Origin: Intestinibacter bartlettii
Lineage (GTDB): Bacteria; Bacillota; Clostridia; Peptostreptococcales; Peptostreptococcaceae
Assembly (NCBI RefSeq): GCF_018917435.1
Contig: NZ_JAHLOQ010000002.1
Coordinates: 1-64,000 of the forward strand
Length of the DNA: 64,000 bases
Direction of reading: 5' to 3'
Shown here: positions 1 through 10,145 of the stretch, in pieces
Layout: each line of letters opens with the position of its first letter
Numbering within the stretch: the first letter of the stretch is position 1
Position numbers and translations under genes: made by a program
Notes under the pieces: model-generated
Told to the model about the DNA's origin: nothing
What the model saw: the letters and a program-made list of their open reading frames with translations, nothing else
Database searches by the model: none

Positions 1-288
1 GAAGCTATTAATACAACTTTTTGTGATACTAAGCACATTAGAGTTGAGAGCTTTTGTGATGATATATCAAACAATTTAATAGAATCCTTCAATAAGACCT
101 TTAAATCTTGGTATAAGAAGATTAAAGGCTTTAAATCATTTGAAAGTGCCAACAGTTTAATCAGTAATTTTATTTTTTATTACAACTTTATCAAATCTCA
201 TTCATCTTTGAGTAATTTAACACCAGCTGAAGTTTGTGGTATTAATTACTCTCATCGAGATAAAATCAATTGGTTTGTTAAATATTAA
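1..288 (+). pseudogene. IS transposase, C-terminal part (cut by window edge)
   Basis: Frame 1 is open from the first base to TAA at 286-288 and encodes 95 residues. The protein reads like the end of a DDE/rve-type transposase: a NLIESFNKTFKSWYKKIKGF stretch, then a YYNFI..H..L segment, then a LTPAEV motif. These are typical of the last catalytic helix and C-terminus of IS240/IS6-like DDE enzymes in Firmicutes and archaea. The start lies outside the window, so it cannot be told whether the element is intact. It ends 200 bases from the end of the sorbitol PTS operon, which it faces. Confidence 0.7.
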
Positions 289-488
289 TTGCACTTTAAG
301 TCTAAAAAAAATATAATTTTATTAGGCTTATTTGTCATGCCATTTTTTAATATGTGAAATCTAAAATTGAACCTATCGGTTATTAATCCTGTCGAGGATC
401 ATTTTTTTCATATCTAGTTAACAAAACCTTACTTTTTTAATATATCTTTATTATATATCTTATTTTTCAATATCTTTTTATTTTAATC
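289..488. other. Intergenic: IS end / srl operon 3' flank
   Basis: AT-rich gap between the transposase stop and the converging srlE stop. It probably contains the right end of the insertion sequence, but no terminal inverted repeat can be defined because the other end is outside the window. Short hairpins (AACCGATAGGTT; GATCCTCGACAGGATT in the minus sense) lie around 380-405. No srlB (EIIA) coding sequence is present. Confidence 0.4.
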
Positions 489-1541
489 TTATTGATATAA
501 ACCTATTGAGAATAACCATCCTATTAATACTCTTGGTACACCTGTTAAGAAACGAGAGTATAGTACTGATGGAACCCCAACTTCTACTGTTTCTGCTTCT
601 GCTTCTGCAAGACCTAAACCAACTGGTACGAAGTCACAAGCACATTGAGTATTTATTGCGAATAATGCTGGTAATGCAAGTGATGGCGCTATATTTCCTT
701 TACCTATTTCAACACCTATTAAAGTCCCTATAACTTGTGCTATAACTGCTCCAGGTCCAAGTAATGGAGATAAGAAAGGTAATGAACAAATGAATCCTAA
801 TATTACAAGTCCTATACCATTTCCTGTAAGAGGAATCATGATTTTTGCAAACCAGTCACCTATACCAGAACCTTGTATTATACCTATTAATAATGAAACA
901 AATCCCATGAATGGTAATATTGTATTGATCATTGTTTGGATTGCATCTCTAGATGCTTGGTAGAATGTATTTATTACTTTCCCAGCACCCATACCGATTC
1001 TAGTTATTAAACTTTTATTTTCTTCTCCTGCTAATGTTTCAGATATTTTTTTATCTGAGCTATATCTAAATTGTCTTTTATTTTCTTTTTCTTCATCTTC
1101 TTCTAAAACTTCTGCAGTTGTAGCAACTTCATCTACTGCTGATGTATTTGTAGCTGGTGCTACTTCTCCTGCTGATTCTATTTCATCTAGACCGACTGCT
1201 GAAACGTATATATCTTCTGTTATAAATTTAGCTAGTGGTCCACTTTTTCCTACTGGCATTACATTTATTGTAGGTATTCTTTTTTGTGGATATATACCAC
1301 ATCTAAGTGTTCCTCCACAGTCTATTATTACTAAGAATATTTGTTCTTCTGGTACTGAAGTTTTAAATCCGTTTACTGCTTCACATCCAGTAAGTTCTAC
1401 TATTTTATCAACTATATCTGGTTTTGCCCCGCCACCAGTTATATAAAGTAATACATTTTTTTCATCAGTTGGTTGAACTGTTAATGGTCCACCAAATCCG
1501 CTTGGTCCTTTATTTATTTTTATTGCATTATATTTAGACAT
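489..1541 (-). CDS. srlE: Sorbitol (glucitol) PTS EIIB/C2 component
   Basis: Membrane component of the sorbitol phosphotransferase system, which takes up sorbitol and delivers it as sorbitol 6-phosphate. Residues 1-115 form the cytosolic EIIB domain; [15 protein letters not shown] holds Cys75, the expected phospho-cysteine, and Cys81. An acidic linker (about 115-160) is followed by hydrophobic segments and the family-type C-terminus with [15 protein letters not shown]. At 350 residues it is slightly longer than the E. coli protein, through the linker. A GGGAGG site precedes the ATG. It is the last recognisable gene of the operon: the EIIA gene expected next is not seen and an IS remnant lies there instead. 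Confidence 0.92.
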   Translation of the reverse strand: MSKYNAIKINKGPSGFGGPLTVQPTDEKNVLLYITGGGAKPDIVDKIVELTGCEAVNGFKTSVPEEQIFLVIIDCGGTLRCGIYPQKRIPTINVMPVGKSGPLAKFITEDIYVSAVGLDEIESAGEVAPATNTSAVDEVATTAEVLEEDEEKENKRQFRYSSDKKISETLAGEENKSLITRIGMGAGKVINTFYQASRDAIQTMINTILPFMGFVSLLIGIIQGSGIGDWFAKIMIPLTGNGIGLVILGFICSLPFLSPLLGPGAVIAQVIGTLIGVEIGKGNIAPSLALPALFAINTQCACDFVPVGLGLAEAEAETVEVGVPSVLYSRFLTGVPRVLIGWLFSIGLYQ

Positions 1542-1599
1542 TTGTTTATTCCTCCCTAATTATTACAACAATTATGTACTTTAAATTTTAAATTTACTT

Positions 1600-2148
1600 T
1601 TAAGCTTCTTTTAATTCGTTGCTTAATTCTATACCTTGTTGTTTCATAACCATTTTAGTTGTGAAATCTGTTGCCCATCCACTTATAAAGTTACAAACTA
1701 AACCAGCTAATAAATATCTTACTGCAAGTGGCATATAACTTTGTCCTAATGTTGTGATCCCATTTGCTATTCCTAAGAATATGAATACTTCACCTGGATT
1801 GATATGTGGGAAAACACCACTACTTGTATGACAGAAATATGAAGCTGATGCATAATAACTTGGTTTAATTCTTTCTGGCATGAATCTTCCTAATGATAAA
1901 GCCATTGGGTTACCTAACATAAATGCTCCTAAGAAAGGAACTACCATATATCTAAGTAAAGGATTTTTTGCTGAAAATCTAGCAAATTTGTTTATTCTAT
2001 TTTGACCTATTAATGATATTAATGTGTTCATTGCTATTAATAATATAAGTACTGTTGGTACTATACCTGTTACCCAACTTACGAAGTTATCGGCACCAAC
2101 TTGAAATAAATTCATAAATCCTTCTGCAAAACTAACTATTAAATCCAT
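1600..2148 (-). CDS. srlA: Sorbitol PTS EIIC component
   Basis: Integral membrane EIIC subunit (182 residues, the usual family length) that forms the sorbitol translocation channel with SrlE. Hydrophobic helices are visible at about residues 25-48, 70-85 and 140-160. The family segment LSLGRFMPERIKPSYYASAS is followed by SSGVFPHINPGEVF. The start follows AGGAGG at good spacing. It lies between srlM and srlE in the usual srl gene order and depends on a general EI/HPr and an EIIA not found in this window. Confidence 0.93.
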   Translation of the reverse strand: MDLIVSFAEGFMNLFQVGADNFVSWVTGIVPTVLILLIAMNTLISLIGQNRINKFARFSAKNPLLRYMVVPFLGAFMLGNPMALSLGRFMPERIKPSYYASASYFCHTSSGVFPHINPGEVFIFLGIANGITTLGQSYMPLAVRYLLAGLVCNFISGWATDFTTKMVMKQQGIELSNELKEA

Positions 2149-2160
2149 AATTTTTTCCTC

Positions 2161-2607
2161 CTATTTTTGAGTTACTAAATTTTTCATTGAACCTGTAAGT
2201 TTTTGTAATGGACTTGGAGGTTCAGGTACTTCACCACCGCTCATTATTACGTTGTAATTAGAAGAGGCTTCAAGTATGGCATCTTGTACTTGTTTTGGAA
2301 ATCCTTTAGTATCTTCTTTTTGTAATGTAGATACATTTAATCCTTCAAAACCCTTTAATTTTTTAAATTTTGCAAGTACTGTAACACCTGACATATATGA
2401 ACTGTCTAATATAATACCGTTTTCGTCAACTGCAAACATCACTATTGAACCTGCTCTAAAAGCTCCCTTTTTCTTTCCAATAGCTACTTTTCCTTGTCTT
2501 CTAAGTTTTCCAAAGTTAATTGTAAAACTCTTCATTTGCATCATGCCAAGTGCATATTGTGCTAAAAATGCTACACCAAAGCAAATCAATAAAAACCAAA
2601 AGTTCAT
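2161..2607 (-). CDS. srlM: Glucitol operon activator GutM/SrlM
   Basis: Accessory activator of sorbitol operons, with one N-terminal membrane helix (MNFWFLLICFGVAFLAQYAL) and a cytosolic domain. The reading frame is open further upstream. I chose the ATG at 2607 because GGGAG lies eight bases before it and the helix begins there; the upstream start would overlap srlR and has no better site. The protein is then 148 residues. In E. coli GutM activates transcription of the gut operon; its partner here would be the PRD regulator encoded just upstream. Confidence 0.88.
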   Translation of the reverse strand: MNFWFLLICFGVAFLAQYALGMMQMKSFTINFGKLRRQGKVAIGKKKGAFRAGSIVMFAVDENGIILDSSYMSGVTVLAKFKKLKGFEGLNVSTLQKEDTKGFPKQVQDAILEASSNYNVIMSGGEVPEPPSPLQKLTGSMKNLVTQK

Positions 2608-2626
2608 ACTCTCTTCTCCCTTCATT

Positions 2627-4558
2627 CTAATTAAATACATTATCTTGTTTTATAAAATACAATAGTAATTCTCTATAATTTTTTACTTTTGCAATATTTT
2701 CAACTGCTTGTTTATCCTTAGATATAGCAATAATTTCATCATATATTTTCACTAAAATATCGTCATCTTTTTCTTCTATATCTGGTATTGCTAATAAAAA
2801 TATTACTTTTAATTTTTGATCTTTTTGTTTTTTATTATCATCCGAAAATACCCCTATTGAGAATACTATTTTATCTGTACCTTTATTTATAGCATGTGGT
2901 AAAGCTATATACTCATCAAAAACCATCGTCGATTTTGACTCTCTAATATGAATTCTTTCTTTAAATCCTTCATCAACATATGATAAGTCATATAATTTAT
3001 CTATCATATAATCTACATTTTCTATATAAGACTTTTCACTATCTAGTATGAAGAACTTTTCTTCATCTAGTAAACTAAGTACTAATGATTCCATTCCTTG
3101 TAACATTGGAATGTTTAATTTTTCTGTATATCTTACACTTTCAATTTTATTTTTAAGTTGATTTTCATCGAATATTTCTTTTAAATAAATTATCGGTGTA
3201 ACTGTATCACATTCAAATTTTATTGTTGATAAAACTAAATCAAATTGATCTAATAATTCTTTATTTACCTGGCTATCAGAAAACATTTCAAGCTTTGTAT
3301 CAATATCCACAATTTTTCTAAGTTGAGCTGCTATAAGCCTTGCTGTTATTTTTCCTGTTCCACAGATAATAGCTATTGAACATAGTTTATTTTGTTCGTA
3401 TGAGTTCTCAGATATGAATACACTGAAGTAAACTGCCAAAAATCCCAATTCATCTTTTGATACTTTTTTCTTAGTTCTGTCTTCAATTAGCATTTTTGTT
3501 AACTCTGCTAATTTATATGGAACCATGTATTTTTCTTTGATTTCATCTAAAACTGGATTTTTTATTTTTATTCCATATTTAAGACGATTTAACATAAAAC
3601 TTATATGGTATGTAAATTCATCTAGTAGATTTCCAGGTGTAATTGTTATATCCATTTCTAGTTTAATTAGTTTTATTATATCTAATACCAATTCTATAAC
3701 ATCTTCTGTAATCTCTAGATTTTTGACTCTATCTATATCCATAGGGGTTCTCATACCGACAATCGGAAGAGTCATAAATACCCTTTCATTATCTGGTATT
3801 TTAATCCCAAATATCTTCTCAATCCTATCTGATATATCATTGGCAACGTTTATTTGCTTTGTATAAATCAAATCCTCATATTTTTCATTTAATTCTTTTA
3901 TTGGATTTCCATTTACAACCCTATCTATTAGTACAGTCAAAAATTTTATAATTTGGTTTCTTGTGCTTCCTTCAAGTTTTAAATCTGAAAAAATCTTATC
4001 AAGTTCTTCTTTCACATCATAATCTAATTCATGATCTTTATAAATTTCTTCATATAGATTTTCTAGTATAAAAAGTCTTATATCGATTTCTTCACCTTGA
4101 AGTTTTAATCCTGTATTTGTTTTACCAACTATTTTTATCTTATATTTTTTTAAAGCTTCTCTGATTTTCTTTAAATCACCTACTAAAGTTGTTCGACCTA
4201 TGCTCATTTCAAATGCTAAATCTTCAGTTAAAACTGGATTTTCATCATTCATTAATCTATTCATTACATATGCCATTCTCTTTTTCGGTGAATTAAAGAA
4301 ATCATCATGTAAGTATAAATTTTCTTTTATTTTTTCAAATTGTTTATGTTCAAGGACATATAACTTGTACTTTCCTAATTTAAATTGAATTAATGCATTT
4401 CCATCGAATATCTCATTTAATTCTTTAATATCATTTTTTATACTTTTTGCACTTACGTTTAACTTTTTTTCTAAATATTCCAAGGAGGCTGATCTTTTAT
4501 GTTCTAGGATTTGTAATATTTTGCATATTCGGTTATCATTATTAAAATAATCACTCAT
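2627..4558 (-). CDS. srlR: PRD-containing transcriptional regulator with PTS EIIA domain
   Basis: A 643-residue regulator of the BglG/MtlR type. An N-terminal helix-turn-helix region (about 1-160, with a second HTH) is followed by two PTS regulation domains (about 180-400), an EIIB-like region and a fructose/mannitol-type EIIA domain at the end with the active histidine in EYIALPHAINKG. Such proteins sense the phosphorylation state of the PTS and activate the operon when substrate is present. It lies between srlD and srlM in the sorbitol operon, so sorbitol is the expected signal. The EIIA-like domain is regulatory and of the wrong family to stand in for sorbitol EIIA. Confidence 0.85.
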   Translation of the reverse strand: MSDYFNNDNRICKILQILEHKRSASLEYLEKKLNVSAKSIKNDIKELNEIFDGNALIQFKLGKYKLYVLEHKQFEKIKENLYLHDDFFNSPKKRMAYVMNRLMNDENPVLTEDLAFEMSIGRTTLVGDLKKIREALKKYKIKIVGKTNTGLKLQGEEIDIRLFILENLYEEIYKDHELDYDVKEELDKIFSDLKLEGSTRNQIIKFLTVLIDRVVNGNPIKELNEKYEDLIYTKQINVANDISDRIEKIFGIKIPDNERVFMTLPIVGMRTPMDIDRVKNLEITEDVIELVLDIIKLIKLEMDITITPGNLLDEFTYHISFMLNRLKYGIKIKNPVLDEIKEKYMVPYKLAELTKMLIEDRTKKKVSKDELGFLAVYFSVFISENSYEQNKLCSIAIICGTGKITARLIAAQLRKIVDIDTKLEMFSDSQVNKELLDQFDLVLSTIKFECDTVTPIIYLKEIFDENQLKNKIESVRYTEKLNIPMLQGMESLVLSLLDEEKFFILDSEKSYIENVDYMIDKLYDLSYVDEGFKERIHIRESKSTMVFDEYIALPHAINKGTDKIVFSIGVFSDDNKKQKDQKLKVIFLLAIPDIEEKDDDILVKIYDEIIAISKDKQAVENIAKVKNYRELLLYFIKQDNVFN

Positions 4559-4578
4559 CCTATATCCCCCCTATTTCT

Positions 4579-5400
4579 CTAACCTCTAGTTTTTCCACCT
4601 GCTACATTTATTGTTACACCGTGAATATATCCTGCTCTCTCAGATGCTAAGAAACAAACTAAATTTGCAACTTCTGAAAGTTTGCCACTTCTTCCCAATG
4701 GTGTTGTTGAAGTACTTTTATATCCTTCTCTTAATTTTTCCACTGTTATATTTCTTGTATATGCTAGAGCTTCTTCATAAGCTAAAGTTCTAAGCCCTGT
4801 TGCTTCAAGTATTCCAGGTGCTACACCTACTACTCTAACTCCTTTTGGACCTAATTCTTTTGACCAAGATCTAGTAAAAGAGTTTACTGCATTTTTAGAT
4901 GCTGCATATATACTTTGTCCTTGTGAACCTTCAAGTCCACTTTCAGATGACATGTTTATTATTACACCTGCACCTTTTTTAACCATTACTCTACCAGCTT
5001 CTTGTGCACAAAGATAAACACCTTTTACGTTAACACCCATAACTTTTTCATATATGTTTTCGTTTAATTCATATTTGCTATGTTCTTCTTTGTCATCAAC
5101 TAATAGACTTGGTATGTTTATACCTGCATTATTTACAATTACATCAACTGTTCCAAATTCTTCACAAACTTTTTTAACAGTTTCTTTTACATTTTCAGCG
5201 TCGCACACATTTGTATGTAGATAAATCATTTTTCCGCTATTTTCATTCATTTCAAATTCTGGTGTTTGTGGATTTAAGTCACATACTGCAACGTTTGCTC
5301 CACAATTTAAAAATTCTTGAGCAACTGCTTTTCCTATTCCTGATGCTGCTCCTGTTACGATAACTGATTTTCCTTCTAGATCTAACCAACTTGTTTGCAT
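4579..5400 (-). CDS. srlD: Sorbitol-6-phosphate 2-dehydrogenase (SDR)
   Basis: Short-chain dehydrogenase of 273 residues expected to oxidise sorbitol 6-phosphate to fructose 6-phosphate with NAD. Visible motifs are the cofactor loop TGAASGIG (16-23), NNAG, a catalytic serine in INMSSESG and YAASK. GGGGTG lies seven bases before the ATG. It is the first gene of the sorbitol operon and 20 bases upstream of srlR. Substrate is assigned by operon context and by similarity to Gram-positive sorbitol-6-P dehydrogenases; other SDR substrates cannot be excluded from motifs alone. Confidence 0.85.
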   Translation of the reverse strand: MQTSWLDLEGKSVIVTGAASGIGKAVAQEFLNCGANVAVCDLNPQTPEFEMNENSGKMIYLHTNVCDAENVKETVKKVCEEFGTVDVIVNNAGINIPSLLVDDKEEHSKYELNENIYEKVMGVNVKGVYLCAQEAGRVMVKKGAGVIINMSSESGLEGSQGQSIYAASKNAVNSFTRSWSKELGPKGVRVVGVAPGILEATGLRTLAYEEALAYTRNITVEKLREGYKSTSTTPLGRSGKLSEVANLVCFLASERAGYIHGVTINVAGGKTRG

Positions 5401-5494
5401 TAATATTCACCCCTATTAATTCTTTTAATCTTTATACTTTTATTATTTTAAGAGTTAAGTTTTTTCTTTTTTCTTAACTTGTTAATTAGATTAT

Positions 5495-5513
5495 AGAAAA
5501 AAACGTTTCTTTT
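5495..5513 (-). promoter_or_regulatory. Possible cre (CcpA) site upstream of srlD
   Basis: An AAGAAACGTTTTTTT-like element (minus sense) lies about 100 bases before srlD and resembles the core of the catabolite-responsive element. Only the central AACGTT agrees well, so this is a weak call based on position and on the expectation that a sorbitol operon is catabolite-repressed. Confidence 0.25.
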
Positions 5514-5559
5514 ATTAATGCATTATTTTTCTTTTTTATGGAAAAAAGTTAAACAAATT

Positions 5560-5602
5560 AAAAAAGCATAGAGTATATTTATTAATAAGCATATACTCTA
5601 TA
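5560..5602 (-). terminator. Terminator after gcvPB
   Basis: On the minus strand an 11-bp stem ATAGAGTATAT/ATATACTCTAT is followed by GCTTTTTTAA, a standard intrinsic terminator. It lies 130 bases past the gcvPB stop; nothing else was recognised in that gap. It also insulates the srl promoter region. Confidence 0.75.
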
Positions 5603-5732
5603 CTTTATCTTATTTTAAATTTATCATATTATTTTTATTTCTTTCAATATGATTCTATCTATAAATAACTATCTTTTTACATATACTTCTCAATAAGTTA
5701 TTTTTCTTACTATATTAAATAATCATCTGAGT

Positions 5733-7181
5733 TTATCTATTTTTCCAAGTTAAAATTGGTTTCTTAACTGCTCTAGCATCATCAACTCTCTTAACTATAG
5801 TATTGTGAGGTGCAGTTTTTAATAATTCTGGATTTTCTTCAGCTTCTTTAGCTATTTGTTTCATAGCATCTATGAATTTGTCTAGTGTTTCCACACTTTC
5901 ACTTTCAGTAGGTTCTATCATTAAAGCTTCTGGTATTATTAATGGGAAGTAGATTGTTGGTGGATGATATCCGTAATCTAACATTCTCTTAGCTATGTCT
6001 GTTGTATTTAATTCACCATGAGGTCCACTTAATACAAATTCATGTTTGCATATTTGATCTATTGGTAATTTAAATGTATCTTTTAAGTTTTCTTTTAAGT
6101 AGTTAGCATTTAAAACAGCCATTTGACTTGCTTTTTTAAGTCCATCTCTACCCATTGTAAGCACATAAGCATATGATTTTACAATTACACCAAAGTTCCC
6201 ATAGAAGTTTTTAATTTTACCTATTGATAATTCTCTATCGTAGTCTAATACATATTCATCATTTACTTTTTCAACTACTGGCACTGGCAAGAAAGGTATT
6301 AAGTCTTTTTTAACACCTACTGGGCCACTTCCTGGTCCTCCACCACCATGAGGAGCTGCAAATGTTTTGTGAAGATTTAGATGTACTACGTCAAATCCCA
6401 TGTCTCCAGCTCTTGTTATACCCATTATTGCATTTGTATTAGCACCATCATAGTATAAAAGTCCACCTGCATTATGTACTAATTCCGCTATTTCTTTTAT
6501 ATTTTTTTCAAATAAACCTAAAGTTGAAGGGTTAGTAAGCATTAAAGCTGCTACTTCATCGTCTAAAACTTCTTTTAATTTTTCTATATCTACTGCTCCA
6601 TCTTTTGTTGATTCTACTTGAACTATTTTAAATCCTGCCATCATTGCACTTGCTGGATTTGTACCATGAGCAGAGTCCGGTACTATAACTTTTGTTCTTT
6701 TTGAGTCTCCTCTATGTTGATGATATGCTTTTATTATCATTAACCCTGTAAACTCACCATGTGCACCTGCTGAAGGTTGTAAAGTTACTTTATCCATTCC
6801 TGTTATTTCTGCTAATGATTCAGATAAATTATACATAAGCTCTAAAGCACCTTGTGCAGTTTTTGCAGGTTGATATGGATGAAGTGATGTAAATCCTTTT
6901 AATGCTGCCATATCTTCATCTATTTTTGGATTGTACTTCATAGTACAAGATCCAAGTGGATAAAATCCTGTATCAACACCAAAGTTTTTATTAGATAATA
7001 AAGTGTAATGTCTAACTACATCTAATTCACTAAGTTCTGGTAATTCTAAGTCAGTCTTTTTTATCATGTTGTAGTCAAGCATATCAGTTAGTTTTTGTTC
7101 TTCTACATCTAATTTTGGAAGAGAATATGATTTTCTTCCTTCTTTTGAAACTTCTATTAATAAACTATTGTATTCATTCAT
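5733..7181 (-). CDS. gcvPB: Glycine dehydrogenase (decarboxylating) subunit 2
   Basis: PLP-dependent half of the P-protein of the glycine cleavage (or synthase) system; it decarboxylates glycine and passes the aminomethyl group to lipoyl-GcvH. At 482 residues it has the length of the two-subunit type. The PLP lysine is in [15 protein letters not shown] (Lys272); the motif [12 protein letters not shown] is at 75-86 and [10 protein letters not shown] around 170-179. GGAGGG overlaps the end of gcvTPA and only one base separates the two genes, so they are co-transcribed and probably translationally coupled. The partner subunit is fused to GcvT in the preceding gene. No gcvH or lpd is in the window. 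Confidence 0.96.
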   Translation of the reverse strand: MNEYNSLLIEVSKEGRKSYSLPKLDVEEQKLTDMLDYNMIKKTDLELPELSELDVVRHYTLLSNKNFGVDTGFYPLGSCTMKYNPKIDEDMAALKGFTSLHPYQPAKTAQGALELMYNLSESLAEITGMDKVTLQPSAGAHGEFTGLMIIKAYHQHRGDSKRTKVIVPDSAHGTNPASAMMAGFKIVQVESTKDGAVDIEKLKEVLDDEVAALMLTNPSTLGLFEKNIKEIAELVHNAGGLLYYDGANTNAIMGITRAGDMGFDVVHLNLHKTFAAPHGGGGPGSGPVGVKKDLIPFLPVPVVEKVNDEYVLDYDRELSIGKIKNFYGNFGVIVKSYAYVLTMGRDGLKKASQMAVLNANYLKENLKDTFKLPIDQICKHEFVLSGPHGELNTTDIAKRMLDYGYHPPTIYFPLIIPEALMIEPTESESVETLDKFIDAMKQIAKEAEENPELLKTAPHNTIVKRVDDARAVKKPILTWKNR

Positions 7182-7182
7182 T

Positions 7183-9651
7183 TTACATGCCCTCCATTAG
7201 ATTTACTAAATTATCAATTTCTTTTGCTGTTCTTTTTTCAGTTACACACATTAAAACACAGCCTTTTAATTCTTCATAATCTTTTCCTAAGTCGTATCCA
7301 CCTAAGATTTTATTTTCTAATAATTTTTCATTTAATTCATCTACTGGTACTGGGCTTTTTACTACAAATTCATTAAAGAATTTTCCTTTAAATACTGGTT
7401 CAAATTTTTTACTATCATCGAATTTTTTATATGCATAATGAGATTTTTGCATATTTTGCATAGCGACTTCTTGGTATCCTTTTTTACCCATAGTAGCTAA
7501 ATAGATTGATGCTATAAGTGCATTTAATCCTTGGTTTGAGCATATATTTGAAGTTGCTTTTTCACGTCTTACGTGTTGTTCTCTTGTTTGTAGTGTAAGT
7601 GCATAACATCTCTTACCGTCTGCATCTACAGTTTGTCCAACTACTCTACCTGGCATCTTTCTTATAAGACCTGCTTTTATCGCTAAGAATCCTACATATG
7701 GTCCACCGAAGTTTAATGCATTTCCTAGAGGTTGAGCATCACCTACTGCTATATCAGCACCAACTTCTCCTGGAGATTTTAATATGCTTAAAGTTATTGG
7801 ATTTACACTCATAACATACATAGCTTTGTTGTCACGAGCTATAGAACCTATTTCATCTACATCTTCTATCATTCCAAAGAAGTTTGGATTTTGTACTAAT
7901 ACACAAGCAGTATCATCTCCTACTACTTCTTTTAATTTATTTAAATCAGTTGTTCCATATTCTTTATCATAATCAACTTCTACTATTTCTACATCTTTAA
8001 ATTGTAAATAAGTTTTAAGTATTTTTCTTGTTTCAGGATGAACAGTTTTAGGAACAACAACTTTTCCTCTTCTAGTTTTTCCAACTGCCATTATACAAGC
8101 TTCAACTGCTGCTGTAGCTCCATCATACATAGATGCATTTGCTATATCCATCTTAGTTATTTCAGCAATCATAGATTGGAATTCAAATATACTTTGTAAT
8201 GTACCTTGGCTTATCTCTGCTTGATAAGGAGTATATGCTGTGTAGAATTCACTTCTTGAAGTTATGCTTTTTATTAGTGATGGTATATAGTGATCATATG
8301 CTCCAGCCCCTAAGAAACAAGTTAAATCATCTATATTTTTATCTGCCATTTCAGTTATTATTTGACTTACTTCTAATTCTGATTTAGATTCTTCTAAGTT
8401 TAAATCTCTATTTAATTTTAAATCATCTGGTATATCAGAGAATAAATCATCTATCGATTCAACATTACAAGCTTTTAACATTTTTTGTTCATCTTCATGT
8501 GTTGCAGGTATATAAGGGTATTGTTTGTATTCTTCTACTTTTACTTCTTCTTTTTTATATTGTTTTTTATAGAAAGGTCTTTTAACTATAACTGCTGGAA
8601 CTAATTTTTTTCTTACTCTTATGCCTATTTCTTGGCCTACTCTTGCTTTATCTGCACTTATTATAGCCATTCCTATAAATTTATCTAAAGTTGGTGATTT
8701 AAGTCCTGTAGTTACAAAACCTACTACTTCATCATCTACTTCAACTTCATATCCACCTCTTATCATACCTTTTCCTGTTAATTCAAATGCTACTAATTTT
8801 CTAGCTTTTCCACTTTCTTTTAAAGCTTTTAAACTATCTTTTCCTATAAAATTATCTTTATCTAATTTAACAAATATTGATAATCCTGCTTCTATAGGAG
8901 GTATTTCTTCACTTATTTCATGTCCATAAAGTGGAAGGTTTACTTCTGATCTTAATGTATCTCTTGCTCCAAGACCTGCTGGAACTACTTTTTCTTTGCC
9001 TTCTTCTAATATAGCATCCCATAATTTTTGTGCTACATTTTTATCACAATATATTTCAAATCCATCTTCACCTGTATATCCAGTTCTTGATACTATACAA
9101 GGTTCACCACAAACTTTTACATTTTGTTTAAATTTATAAAATTCTATTTCTGATAAATCTTGTTTAGTTAATTTGCTTAGTATGTCTTCTGCTAAAGGTC
9201 CTTGTAAAGCTAATTGTGCAACTTTGTCAGATATATTATTTGTTTCAACTTTAAATTCTTTACTATTTTCAACTATCCACTTATAATCTTTGTCTATATT
9301 ACCAGCGTTTATAATTAGTAAATAATCGTTATCCCCCCTCATATACACTAACAAATCATCTACTGTTGTTCCATTTTCATAACACATTGGTGAGTATAAG
9401 ATTTCATCAGCTTTTAAATTTGATACATCATTAGTTATTAGATATTGTATAAATGCTTTTGCATCTTCTCCTTTTACTTCTACTTCACCCATGTGAGATA
9501 CATCAAATAGTCCTGCACTTTTTCTTACATGTTCATGTTCTTTAACTGCACTAGTGTACTCTAATGGCATTTCCCATCCTGCAAATTCAAACATCTTTGC
9601 ATTTAGTTTTTCATGCACATCAAATAAACATGTTCTTTTTAATTCCTCCAT
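7183..9651 (-). CDS. gcvTPA: Fused aminomethyltransferase / glycine dehydrogenase subunit 1
   Basis: An 822-residue fusion of two glycine cleavage enzymes. Residues 1 to about 365 are GcvT (T-protein), with the substrate aspartates in TTVDDLLVY (95-103), [11 protein letters not shown] (191-201) and ARDTLRSE (229-236). Residues from about 378, starting [15 protein letters not shown], to 822 are GcvPA, with LGAGAYDHY. The fusion is known from Clostridioides difficile and supports a Peptostreptococcaceae host. The frame is unbroken through the junction. The ATG follows GGGGG. It is the first gene of a two-gene operon transcribed from the promoter at 9830-9858 and has a leader of about 170 bases. 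Confidence 0.95.
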   Translation of the reverse strand: MEELKRTCLFDVHEKLNAKMFEFAGWEMPLEYTSAVKEHEHVRKSAGLFDVSHMGEVEVKGEDAKAFIQYLITNDVSNLKADEILYSPMCYENGTTVDDLLVYMRGDNDYLLIINAGNIDKDYKWIVENSKEFKVETNNISDKVAQLALQGPLAEDILSKLTKQDLSEIEFYKFKQNVKVCGEPCIVSRTGYTGEDGFEIYCDKNVAQKLWDAILEEGKEKVVPAGLGARDTLRSEVNLPLYGHEISEEIPPIEAGLSIFVKLDKDNFIGKDSLKALKESGKARKLVAFELTGKGMIRGGYEVEVDDEVVGFVTTGLKSPTLDKFIGMAIISADKARVGQEIGIRVRKKLVPAVIVKRPFYKKQYKKEEVKVEEYKQYPYIPATHEDEQKMLKACNVESIDDLFSDIPDDLKLNRDLNLEESKSELEVSQIITEMADKNIDDLTCFLGAGAYDHYIPSLIKSITSRSEFYTAYTPYQAEISQGTLQSIFEFQSMIAEITKMDIANASMYDGATAAVEACIMAVGKTRRGKVVVPKTVHPETRKILKTYLQFKDVEIVEVDYDKEYGTTDLNKLKEVVGDDTACVLVQNPNFFGMIEDVDEIGSIARDNKAMYVMSVNPITLSILKSPGEVGADIAVGDAQPLGNALNFGGPYVGFLAIKAGLIRKMPGRVVGQTVDADGKRCYALTLQTREQHVRREKATSNICSNQGLNALIASIYLATMGKKGYQEVAMQNMQKSHYAYKKFDDSKKFEPVFKGKFFNEFVVKSPVPVDELNEKLLENKILGGYDLGKDYEELKGCVLMCVTEKRTAKEIDNLVNLMEGM

Positions 9652-9699
9652 ATTGAACCCCCTATATTGTTTTATTTTTTTATAAAATAAAAATTTTTT

Positions 9700-9749
9700 G
9701 CATACCCCTAGTATACCCTCTCGGTAATTTACGCAGATATACCATGCCT
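9700..9749 (-). promoter_or_regulatory. Structured, relatively GC-rich leader element before gcvTPA
   Basis: The 5' leader is almost pure A/T except for this 50-base block, which contains CCGAGAGGG and AGGGGTATGC. GGTATA can pair with TATACT and GCAT with ATGC, giving an outer stem with an AGGGGT bulge. The position suggests RNA-level control of the glycine cleavage genes. It does not match the conserved core of the glycine riboswitch as I know it, so no known class is assigned. Confidence 0.4.
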
Positions 9750-9829
9750 TTTTTCTAATAAATTATAACTTTTATTTAGCCCAGTATAATTTATTTTTAA
9801 GCTTTTTAATTATTTATTATTTTAATTAA

Positions 9830-9858
9830 ACAATATATTTTTTTCAGAAAATTGTCAA
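9830..9858 (-). promoter_or_regulatory. Sigma-A-type promoter of the gcv operon
   Basis: TTGACA (9858-9853), a 17-base spacer and TATTGT (9835-9830) on the minus strand. It is the best promoter in the 490-base gap before gcvTPA and implies a leader of about 170 bases. Confidence 0.6.
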
Positions 9859-9941
9859 CATTCAAAGTCGTTTTTTTACGTAATGTTGCATTTTTATATA
9901 AAATTTACACCTTATAGCCTTGAAATTTATATTTTTTATAC

Positions 9942-9970
9942 AAAAAAACAAGGCATTATAACATGCCTTG
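9942..9970 (-). terminator. Terminator after the YoaK-like gene
   Basis: Minus strand: CAAGGCAT, a six-base loop, ATGCCTTG, then seven T. It lies 175 bases past the stop of the YoaK-like gene; the sequence between (9971-10145) holds no gene I can support. Confidence 0.8.
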
Positions 9971-10145
9971 TCTAAAAAAGGAGTAACATTGAAAAAAATT
10001 ATCTAACTTATAAACTAAAATTTTATTTAGTTTATTTTTTAAGTAAATTTTTACTCAAACTAACTAAATCTTTATATTTAAAATATAACCCTCAAATATT
10101 AATTTAACCTTACCTAAATATTAAGATTTCATTAAAATTAAATCA

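Noticed and set aside
9650-9830. Classical glycine riboswitch before gcvTPA
   Set aside because: I could not find the conserved aptamer cores; only a different structured block is visible.
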